Shown here one piece after another: positions 7,391 through 16,400 of a stretch of 35,463 bases of DNA. The stretch is from Moorena bouillonii PNG. GTDB lineage: Bacteria > Cyanobacteriota > Cyanobacteriia > Cyanobacteriales > Coleofasciculaceae. The number at the start of each line of letters is the position of its first letter. The stretch's first letter is position 1. The stretch spans positions 3,037,090 to 3,072,552 of the forward strand of contig NZ_MKZS01000001.1 of assembly GCF_001942495.1 (NCBI RefSeq). The letters are read 5' to 3'. Made by a program: the position numbers and the translations under genes. The notes beneath the pieces were generated by a model. That model was not told the DNA's origin and searched no databases. It was given only the letters and a program-made list of their open reading frames with translations.

Positions 7391-9730
7391 TTAATCAACT
7401 ACAAGATAGCTTTTTGTCCAGTTGGGGCGAGGTGGAAGCTTGCCAGTTTGGATATCTTTTTTCCACTCAGAATCTGATTTACGGGATACTTCTGGCATCT
7501 CAAATTCATAATGGCTTAGCACTGGTCCAGCAAAGACCATTTTGTCTTTACCATTGTCCACTGCAATCATCAACAAATCGATATTACCCACCCCCTGGTG
7601 AAGTACACTGCCTGGATCTCCCACCATTGGCTCAGGTACATCTGTGTGTACATCCGCAACAATGGCATCCCACTTATCAGAATCCTCAGGTTTCTTATAG
7701 AAAAGGCTGGGATACCAACCGCTATAAGTCGGACCCCCTGAAGCAAACCGTTGAATCTCAACAACCTTTTCTAGGAAATTGCTTTGGGCTTCGGTAAGTT
7801 CCTGTTGTGCTAATTCCTTGAGTGCTATTTCCTTGAGGATAGTTAACTGCTGGCTGAAATTTTTGAAGAATTTAGTTTGTTTTTGCTGAATCTTTCGGAA
7901 GCGCTCTGGAAAGGGAGTGTTTTCAATTAGCTGCCCTGCCAGCACTGCCATTTTTTCAAAGCGTTCCCAGAATTCCGGTCTCGGCTCCACAAACCCGGCT
8001 GGATAGTAGCATAAGGTTCCACCGGTGTAAGATTGTTTGGCATAAAGGATGGTGTCGTGGCGCAATTGTGTCCATGACGCTAGTTGTGTATTGAGTGTCT
8101 TCATCCCCCAGGCACGGGTACGCATGGCTTCCGGGTATTTGGAGTCCGTAGTGGGTTTTGAAAGTTCCCGCAAGGTTGCCAGCCAATTCATGTAAAGGTT
8201 TTCTTCCCAGGCAGAAGGATTTAGCTTTTCAACTACATTAAAGGCTGCCGCTAAGTTGTGTTGATAGTTGAGACCATCTCGGAACTCATGCCCATTCTGG
8301 TTTGTGATCCGATCAACCAGTTCTGGTACTACTTGAGTGTTTCCTAGGGTGGCGAATGCGACATCTAATCCACTTGGTACACGGCGCTGAACTTTCTCAC
8401 CATTCCAAATAATATCATCGTAAACTACTTTGCTCAACATCCAGCTATCCAAAATAAACTTTTGACCGATAACTGTAAAGGAGTAAGGTATTATATCTTT
8501 AATCTGATCATCGTCTTCCGGACTAAAGTAAACATGACTCCTGATGTTTTGAAAACCTAGGTTGTTAGCTGAAATTTTAGTTTGCAGCTGCTCTAAGGTG
8601 GATAAATCTTTAATATCTGTCGGAGATTTAATCTTAGCTTGTTTTAATAGGTCAGCTAGTTGAGCAAACGTCATGGAATCAGTTGGACCGACAAAGGTCT
8701 GGAGCATTTGGTCAAACTGTTGCCATTGCTCGAACTTACCAGATTGTTTTAACAGATCATTGAGGATTATGGCTGCACCCAATTCCCGTGAAGAAGCCTC
8801 TTCCGGTTTACCTGCAATCCGTAGATCGACTCTACCGCACCACATTACTGCCTGGAAATATTTCTTAAGAGTCTCGGAGTTCTCATAATGCCCACGTACC
8901 TTGAATTGAGAAAAATCCATCTCGCGCTTACGCCCAAACAGCTCAAATTGCTGGAGTTGCTCTCCTTCTATGGCTTTGAGGGTTGCTGCCACACGGGCAT
9001 CCTGATTTAATTTGGTTTTAACTGTTTCTCCTGCCAATAACGAACGAGCGACTGCTAGAAAGTAGTCGGCATCAATTAAACTTAGGTCAAGGACACCATC
9101 GCCATATTGATTACTGGCTTCTGGGATTTTATCTGCCATTCCTGTGAGAATTTCATCTAGTGATGTGGCAAGATAACTTTCTTCTAGTTCTTCTAACATG
9201 GCGTCATAAGAACGATGCCAAGCATGAAGCAAGGCATCAGCGGAAACAAAAACTGGTAAATCGCTGCTATAGATTTGGTAGAATAATTGAGCGAAACTCT
9301 TTCTCCCCATGCGCTCACTGACAACAAAGCCTTGTTTCTTGAATACTGCCAGTTCATCTGAATTGAGGCGAAAGTTGTAGTGGGAATAATTTCCACGATT
9401 GGTCTTCTGATTATGCTTTTTCTGAGCAAGATTGAACAAGTTCCAAAATTTAGCCTTGGTCGGATTCCAACTAATTTTTTTTAGATACTTAACCTTGGCA
9501 TCGTAGCGTTTAGCAAATTCCTGGGGTGAAATCTGTCGGATTTTATCTAATTCCTGATCGAAGGTAGGGTTGTAACCAAAAACATCCGGTGACACTTCTG
9601 CTGAAGCTGGGTTGACCAAAAGTTTGGAACTGTCAATGCCATCTTCGAAGAAAGTATGGTTGCTCATCAGAATTGACAATACAATGATCGGAGCAATAAT
9701 TAGCTTGCTTAATTTATTAAAAAGCTTCAT
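7391..9730 (-). CDS. DUF3160 domain protein, exported
   Basis: The protein has 779 residues. Residues 1-45 form a signal peptide (hydrophobic IIAPIIVLSILM, then ...NPASAEV). The rest is a single DUF3160 domain, recognised by DVFGYNPTFDQEL, GFVVSERMG, SSDLPVFVSADALLHAWHRS, WTQLRHDTILYAKQSY, AGFVEPRPEFWERFEKM and ADVHTDVPEP. The biochemical role of the family is unknown. The conserved His, Asp and Glu residues in HAWH, RHD and DVHTD could be catalytic or metal ligands, which is inference. It is strongly similar to the first 790 residues of the fusion protein at 13443-18293. It lies downstream of the TPR-CHAT gene with a 521-bp repeat-containing gap, so it may have its own promoter. Confidence 0.92.
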   Translation of the reverse strand: MKLFNKLSKLIIAPIIVLSILMSNHTFFEDGIDSSKLLVNPASAEVSPDVFGYNPTFDQELDKIRQISPQEFAKRYDAKVKYLKKISWNPTKAKFWNLFNLAQKKHNQKTNRGNYSHYNFRLNSDELAVFKKQGFVVSERMGRKSFAQLFYQIYSSDLPVFVSADALLHAWHRSYDAMLEELEESYLATSLDEILTGMADKIPEASNQYGDGVLDLSLIDADYFLAVARSLLAGETVKTKLNQDARVAATLKAIEGEQLQQFELFGRKREMDFSQFKVRGHYENSETLKKYFQAVMWCGRVDLRIAGKPEEASSRELGAAIILNDLLKQSGKFEQWQQFDQMLQTFVGPTDSMTFAQLADLLKQAKIKSPTDIKDLSTLEQLQTKISANNLGFQNIRSHVYFSPEDDDQIKDIIPYSFTVIGQKFILDSWMLSKVVYDDIIWNGEKVQRRVPSGLDVAFATLGNTQVVPELVDRITNQNGHEFRDGLNYQHNLAAAFNVVEKLNPSAWEENLYMNWLATLRELSKPTTDSKYPEAMRTRAWGMKTLNTQLASWTQLRHDTILYAKQSYTGGTLCYYPAGFVEPRPEFWERFEKMAVLAGQLIENTPFPERFRKIQQKQTKFFKNFSQQLTILKEIALKELAQQELTEAQSNFLEKVVEIQRFASGGPTYSGWYPSLFYKKPEDSDKWDAIVADVHTDVPEPMVGDPGSVLHQGVGNIDLLMIAVDNGKDKMVFAGPVLSHYEFEMPEVSRKSDSEWKKDIQTGKLPPRPNWTKSYLVVD

Positions 9731-9810
9731 AATTAATCAGGAAACAGCGAATATAAAACAGAAAATAGACAACAGGGTTGGGAGCATGTCAACTTTGTAA
9801 TTAGGTAAAT

Positions 9811-9893
9811 AGATCCCCCCTAACCCCCCTTAAAAAAGGGGGGAATTAGATGGAAAAGTCCCCCTTATTAAGGGGGATTTAGGGGGATCTGAA
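9811..9893. repeat. C/G-rich hairpin element
   Basis: Nested inverted runs: gatccccccctaacccccc, then aaaaaaggggggaa, then a second hairpin tcccccttattaaggggga. It closely resembles 21855-21985. It is a dispersed non-coding element, possibly MITE-like. Confidence 0.8.
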
Positions 9894-10169
9894 TCAGGGA
9901 TTAACAAAATTGACATGCACCCACAGGGGTAAGCATATGCGCTACGCCCACGCTACGCGAACAGCTCTCAGCTTTGGCCTTAACGGCTTACCGCTTACTG
10001 CTAAATGCTTAGAAGCTATATAGCTGTTTACACCCAAGATGACAAATTAATAAAGACCTAGGTTGGTTTAGGTCTTTCCAAAAATAGTTCTGTTGCCTGT
10101 CTAGAATACTTATCAGTCTTGTTTTGACTATTTATGCAAAACGTTAAAGAAAGTTATCAATAACAGTTC

Positions 10170-10250
10170 TCCCCTACTCCCTACTCCCTACTCCCTACTC
10201 CCTACTCCCTATTCCCGACTCCCGATTCCCGATTCCCGATTCCCCATTCC
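10170..10250. repeat. heptamer tandem repeat
   Basis: Units of ctcccta turn into gattccc. The tract ends right at the stop codon of the TPR-CHAT gene (minus strand, stop at 10252). Confidence 0.85.
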
Positions 10251-10251
10251 C

Positions 10252-13200
10252 TCAAAGCGCCTCCCCAATCAAGGTAAATGCCGCCCAATCTTTCGGATTA
10301 CCTGACTTCGGAATCATGGTCAACATCGCTTGGCGCAACGCTTGAGCTTTATCCCCTGTGCGGTTAAGATTCCGATAAAACTCGGTCATCAATTCTGTGG
10401 TTTTATCATCAGGAATTGACCACAAGGAGACCATCACACTGGGAACACCGGCTGCAACTAAAGACCGAGATAAACCAATAACGCCCTCACTGTTGATGTG
10501 ACCGACTCCGGTATCGCAGGCACTGACTACTACTAGTTCCGCACTGAGTTTCATGGCAAAGATTTCTTCAGCAGTCAGTAGTCCGTCCTCTCCTGGAGAA
10601 GGAGCCAAGGCGATCGCACTCCCAATACCTCCAATACGCTTGGGATCAAATAACCCGTGGGTAGCAAAATGAATATACCTGGCCTTGGGCATCTGGCGTT
10701 TAACTATGGCTTCGGTAGCGTCTTGTCCCAATAGAGGTTGAGCCTTTAACTGAGAAGCAATGTATTTAGCTTCCTGTTCAGCACCATCGAGAGAACCTAA
10801 TTGTTCAGGTTCTTCTCCAGCAGCTGGTGGTACCTTGGGCATGGTAGGATTACCAACTACCAGGGCAGTTTGGGCTGAATTAGCAAGGTTTTTCCGTTTC
10901 TGATGGGTTAAGTCCAAGACTTGGATAGAAGGAGCAGTGAGGATAGTGTGTTTCTCTATCAAGTACTTTCCCTCCTGGTCTTGCAGGGCTGGGAAAGGCA
11001 CAGAAAACAGTTCTCTGTGAGGGATGAAGACTACACGGGCATTTTCATCCTTGGGCAGTAAGTCTGCAATCGGTTCAATCAACAGTTGATGAAGCTGTTG
11101 TAAGTGTGGTTTACCAATATTAGGGGAATCGACAATCCTGACAACATCAGTGATTGGGCGCTCGATTGTTACCCCTTCTTCCCACCCTGGTAACTTGAGT
11201 CGTAAAGTACCTTCTTGAGCATTAACTTCAACTACTTGCCAGGGGTCTGGGAAATCGTCATCCTTGATTTTGACCCAATCACCCTGGGACGGTTGCCGGG
11301 AAGACTGACTACTGCGACATTGACCATGGTCTGCAAGGCAAGCATATCCATTTTTAAGCAGCTGCTGGAGAGAGGTATCTGGAGGCAGTTGAACCGAGCG
11401 CCATTCAATTGTGCCTGTAGGCTGGATCACCCAAACATAGATTCCTTCATCGGGAATCATAGAGTATGCTACTAGTGTAGCCTTCTGCTGCTGGGCAATC
11501 TGTTTGATTTTCTCCAGGCTAGGCTTAGTTATTGGAGTATCTCGTTTTGGGGATAACCCCTTTGCCAGTAATTCCGCCAAGGCACGAGCACGTCCCCTCT
11601 CGGCAATTTCCAATGCAGTATCCGTTTTATTTTGAGCAATTAGAACTTGCTGCAAGTTGCGATAGGTATTAGATTGCTCTTCGGATAGGGTAATTTTCTG
11701 GTTATCTGGCAAGCCTGGTCGTAGAGATTCCTTAAGCTCGATTGCTTTGGTGAGGGTGGTTTCAGCTTGTTTAAGATTACCTGATTTAAACAGAGCATAT
11801 CCTAAGTTATTGAGCAAGTTTCCTTCCCCCTGCCGGTATCCTATTGCTCGTGCAATCGTTAAAGTTTGCTCGAAGAAATCAATAGCTTTTGGGTAGTCCC
11901 CCTGGAAAAGGTAAACAAGACCGAGATTGCCCAGAGAGTTAGCCTCACCTGAGCGATCGCCTATTTCTCCTGCAATAGCCAAATGCTGGTGGTGAAAATC
12001 AATAGCTTTTGGGTAGTCCCCCAGGGAAAGGTAAGCATTACCGAGATTGCCCATAGAGGTAGCCTCACCTTGGCGATAGCCTATTTCTCCTGCAATCTTT
12101 AAACTCTGCTGGAGGTTTTCAATGGCCTTTGGGTAGTCCCCCAGGTTTCTGTAAGCAACACCGAGATTGCCCAGAGAGTTAGCCTCACCTGAGCGATCGC
12201 CTATTTCTCGTGCAATGGTTAAACTCTGCTGGTGGTTTTCAATGGCCTTTGGGTAGTCCCCCAGGTTGTGGTAAGCAAGACCGAGATTGTTCAGTGAGTT
12301 AGCCACACCTTTGCGATAGCCTATTTCTCGTGCAATGGTTAAACTCTGCTGGAGGTTTTCAATGGCCTTTGGGTAGTCCCCCAGGTTGTTGTAAGTAAGA
12401 CCGAGATTGCCCAGAGAGTTAGCCACACCTTGGCGATTTCCTATTTCTCGTTTGATAACTAAACTCTGCTGGTGGTTTTCAATGGCCTTTGGGTAGTCCC
12501 CCAGGTTGTGGTAAGCAAGACCGAGATTGTTCAGTAAGTTAGCCACACCTTTGCGATTTCCTATTTCTCGTGCAATGGTTAAACTCTGCTGGTGGTTTTC
12601 AATGGCCTTTGGGTAGTCCCCCAGGTTGTGGTAAGCAAGACCGAGATTGTTCAGTGAGTTAGCCACACCTTTGCGATTTCCTATTTCTCGTGCAATGGTT
12701 AAACTCTGCTGGTGGTTTTCAATGGCCTTTGGGTAGTCCCCCAGGTTGTGGTAAGCAAGGCCGAGACCATTGAGAGATTTCGCCTCACCTTCACGGTCTC
12801 CTATTTCTCGTTTGATAACCAAACTCTGCTGGTGGTATTCAATGGCCTTTGGGTAGTCCCCCAGGTTTTGGTAAGTGAGGCCGAGACCATTCAGAGAGTT
12901 AGCCTCAGCTCTTCGATTGGCTATTGCTCGTGCAATGGTTAAACTCTGCTGGTAGTTTTCAATGGCCTTTGGGTAGTCCCCCAGGGTCTCGTAAGTGAGG
13001 CCGAGATTATTCAGAGAGATAGCCTGACCAAGGCGATTGTCTATTTCTCGATAAATAGTGAGTGCCCTCTGCCAAGACTGCAATGCTTCCCGAAATTGAC
13101 TCACTTTATACTGCTTACTACCTTGCTTAAAAAATCTGTCAGCTTCAGCTTTACGGCTTTCTATAGTTTGAGCTAGTGCTGAATAAGTTGGGAATAGGGT

Positions 13201-13281
13201 TGAAACATTACCTAGTAACGGTGGGGAGAAACTACCTAGTATACCGAGGAGTGCAATAATGGCTATTCTAGAAGACTTCAT
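10252..13281 (-). CDS. exported TPR-CHAT (caspase-like) protein
   Basis: The protein has 1009 residues. The N-terminus (MKSSRIAIIALLGILGSFSP...SALAQ) is a signal peptide, so export is likely. About twelve TPR units follow (about 45-540). The CHAT domain (about 590-1009) has an intact putative dyad: His875 in HFATHG and Cys922 in VVSACDTG, followed by GVIGLSRSLVAAGVPSV. CHAT domains belong to the caspase/separase clan, so a cysteine protease is predicted; the substrate is unknown. Several 120-bp TPR units are nearly identical in DNA. The last codons share a 65-bp identical block with the neighbouring fusion gene. The gap to that upstream gene is 161 bp, so cotranscription is plausible. Confidence 0.93.
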   Translation of the reverse strand: MKSSRIAIIALLGILGSFSPPLLGNVSTLFPTYSALAQTIESRKAEADRFFKQGSKQYKVSQFREALQSWQRALTIYREIDNRLGQAISLNNLGLTYETLGDYPKAIENYQQSLTIARAIANRRAEANSLNGLGLTYQNLGDYPKAIEYHQQSLVIKREIGDREGEAKSLNGLGLAYHNLGDYPKAIENHQQSLTIAREIGNRKGVANSLNNLGLAYHNLGDYPKAIENHQQSLTIAREIGNRKGVANLLNNLGLAYHNLGDYPKAIENHQQSLVIKREIGNRQGVANSLGNLGLTYNNLGDYPKAIENLQQSLTIAREIGYRKGVANSLNNLGLAYHNLGDYPKAIENHQQSLTIAREIGDRSGEANSLGNLGVAYRNLGDYPKAIENLQQSLKIAGEIGYRQGEATSMGNLGNAYLSLGDYPKAIDFHHQHLAIAGEIGDRSGEANSLGNLGLVYLFQGDYPKAIDFFEQTLTIARAIGYRQGEGNLLNNLGYALFKSGNLKQAETTLTKAIELKESLRPGLPDNQKITLSEEQSNTYRNLQQVLIAQNKTDTALEIAERGRARALAELLAKGLSPKRDTPITKPSLEKIKQIAQQQKATLVAYSMIPDEGIYVWVIQPTGTIEWRSVQLPPDTSLQQLLKNGYACLADHGQCRSSQSSRQPSQGDWVKIKDDDFPDPWQVVEVNAQEGTLRLKLPGWEEGVTIERPITDVVRIVDSPNIGKPHLQQLHQLLIEPIADLLPKDENARVVFIPHRELFSVPFPALQDQEGKYLIEKHTILTAPSIQVLDLTHQKRKNLANSAQTALVVGNPTMPKVPPAAGEEPEQLGSLDGAEQEAKYIASQLKAQPLLGQDATEAIVKRQMPKARYIHFATHGLFDPKRIGGIGSAIALAPSPGEDGLLTAEEIFAMKLSAELVVVSACDTGVGHINSEGVIGLSRSLVAAGVPSVMVSLWSIPDDKTTELMTEFYRNLNRTGDKAQALRQAMLTMIPKSGNPKDWAAFTLIGEAL

Positions 13282-13442
13282 GGTTATTACCCCTATATCA
13301 ACTTGGAATCAACTCAAAGAACAGAATTCTATTTATTTAACGGTGGTAGAATAGCAAAACCATGCAAGTGCGATCGCAAAAGTCAGAATTTCCATTAATC
13401 TCAATCCAAGAAAGTGCGATCGCCTCACGAAAATTTGTTGCC

Positions 13443-16400
13443 TCAATTAGCTTCACCAATCAACGTAAATGCCGCCCAATCTTTCGGATTACCTGACTTC
13501 GGAATCATGGTCAACATCGCTTGGCGCAAGGCTTGCGCTTTATCCCCTGTACTCTTAAGATTTTGATAAAACTCCTTCATCAAATCAGCCGTGGGAGCAT
13601 CGGGAACTGACCACAAGGAAACAATAATACTGGGAACTCCGGCAGCAACTAATGAGCGAGATAGACCGATAACTCCATCACTGGTAATATCACCTTGTCC
13701 AGTTTTACAGGCACTCAGGACAACTAACTCAGCATTTAATTTCATCTGTAACAGTTCACCTGCGGTGAGCAAACCGTCATTGATCTCTCCTGTGCCGGAG
13801 GGGGCAAGGGCAATGGCTCCGGGTATACCGAGTCCTTTAAAATCACTTAATAGACCGTGAGTAGCCAGATGAATAATTCGAGCTTGGAGTAGTTTAGGCA
13901 AAATAGCAGCTTTAGTGGCGCGATTCCCAGTAAGAGCTTGGGTGTTAAGGAGTTCGGCAATCTTAATTGCTTCTTCCTGAGCATGGGGTAACTCAGGTAA
14001 TTGTTCGGGTTTTTCTCCTGGTTTAGTGGTGACCCTGGGCATGGTGGGGTTGCCTACGACTACAGCACCTTGGACTGAATTGGGAAGCTGTTTCCGTTTT
14101 TTATGGGTTAAACCCAAAACTTCAATGGATGGAGCAGTTAGAATAGTGTGTCTCTGAATTAGGTAGTTGCCATCCTTGTCCTGTAGAGCGGGAAAGGGAA
14201 CGAGAAATAGTTGTTGATGAGGGATGAAGATCACTCGGTCATTCTCATTTTTTGGTAGTAGGTCGGCGATGGGTTCAATGAGGAGTTCATGGAGTTGTTG
14301 TAGACTTTTTCGGTTGAAGGCTTTGACAATCGCTACTACATCAGTAATAGGACGTGGGATAGTAGTATCTTCTTCCCAATTCTCCAGTCTGAGTTTGAGA
14401 GTGTCTTGCTGAATATCGACTACTTGCCAGGGTTGGTCAAACTGGTCATCGTTTAATTTTACCCAATCACCCACAGTCGGTAGGGTTTGATTGGCACCGC
14501 TGCGACATTCGTCTTGAAGAATACAGAAATATCCGTTGCTTACCAATTTTTCTAGGGACGTTTCTTGAGGGAGGTCAACGGCACGAAACTCAATCTTACC
14601 TGTGGGCAGAATGACCCAACTATAGAGTTTAAATTCCTTACTATTGCTGGGAAGAATAGAATATTCAACTAGGGTCGAATTTTGTTCTACAGCAATCTGT
14701 CGAATTTGTTTAAGGGATATTGGCTTGAAATCAGCAATTTCTTCTGAGTTAACAGCTAACCGCTTCGCTAGTAATTCCACAAAAGCTCTTGTCCGGCCTC
14801 TTTCTGAAACTTCTAGAGCTTCTTCACGTTCATTTTGCTGAATGAGTACATATTGTAGAGCCTTGTAAGGAAATACTTTGTTTTCAAACATTGATATTTT
14901 ATGGAGATCTTTGTTAGGTCTGATCACAGACTCTATTAAATCAATAGCTTGATAAAGCGTTGCTTTGGCTTTATTTAGCTTACCCATGCTCATAAAAGTA
15001 CTGCCGATATGAGCAAGAGCATTAGCTTGATCATCAGAAAGTTTTAATTCTTGGAAAATTGCCAACGCCTGTTGATAGAAATGGAGAGCTTCTTGAAACT
15101 GTTCCATTCCACTATAAGCTTTGCCAATGTTCAACATAGTCTTCGCTTTCTCACTGTAAAAACCATATTTTTCACAAAAATCCAAAGCTTTACGATATAA
15201 CTCTAGTGCCTGTTTTTTATCCCCCAGTTCATAATAAATTAAGCCACTGTCATTAAGGCTAACTGCTATTCCTTCGCAATCGCCAATTTTTAAACTAATG
15301 TCGAAGACTTGGTTATACAATTTCAGTGCTTTTTGATACTCACCCTGATCGCCGTAAATTGATGCTATATTGGTGAGGCTAAATATTTCTCCTCTTTTAT
15401 CTCCAATTTTACGATTAATTTCCAAAGCTTGTTGGAAAAGTTCTAGTGCTTTTTTGTTATCTTCTAAAGAGCTTTGAATTGCTTGGATGCTGTTGATACT
15501 ACGTCCTTGTGTAACACGATTGCCAATTTGTTGGCTGACGTCTGAAGATTTATCGAAAAACTCCAGAGCTTGGGAATACTGAGCCAGTTCTGCATGAATC
15601 CTTCCCATATTGCTCAGAATTATAGACTCAATAGTACGATCACCTATTTTTTGAGTAAGAGGTAAAGCTTGCTGATATAACTCTAATGCTTGTTGATATT
15701 GCTCTCGATTTGTGTATTCTACTGCCATTGAGTAGAGTATTTTGGCTTCCCATGCTGTATCCTTAAGTTCTCTGGTAAGGGATAATACTTGATCGTAATT
15801 GCTCATGGCTTCTTGAAATTGACCTTGATCCAAATACTGCAAAGCTTCTTTCTGTAGCTGTAAAGCTTTGTACCTTGGTTGTTGACCAATACTTGTCTTT
15901 ACTGACAGAGGTGAGACGAGATAATCCTTTGTCCAATCAGGACGAGGGGGAATATTTTTGTTCTGTATGTCTTGCTTCCACTCAGAATCAGATTTCCGCA
16001 TAACGCTAGGAACTTCAAATTCATAGTGACTCATAACCGGACCAGCAAAAACCATGCGGTCGTCACCATTTTCTACTGCAATCATCAGCATATCTACATC
16101 ACCTACACCCTCATGAAGGACAATATCTGGTTCTCGTTCCCCTATACTTGTATGGACATCTGCAACCAAGGCATCCCATTCGACTGAGTCTTCAGGATCA
16201 CTATAGAATAGACTAGGATACCACCCTTCGTATTTGGGAGAGCCCGATCCTTGTCGAATGATCTCAACAATATCTTTGAGAAATTTGGTTTCTACTTTTG
16301 TAAGGGGCTGCTGGGCAAGTTCTTTTGACGCAATCTCTTTGAGAATCCCCAACTTTTGGGCAAATTGTTCAAGAAATTTAACCTGTTTGGTCTGAATTTC

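Larger units (their letters stand above)
9731..10251. other. repeat-bearing intergenic region
   Basis: This gap between the TPR-CHAT stop and the DUF3160 start holds a C/G-rich hairpin element (9811-9893), a ctacgc palindromic repeat (about 9943-9962) and a heptamer tract (10170-10250). I see no gene in it. Confidence 0.6.

Noticed and set aside
7312-7797. Open frame of 161 codons on the plus strand.
   Set aside because: It is antisense to the well-supported DUF3160 gene and has no recognisable domain.
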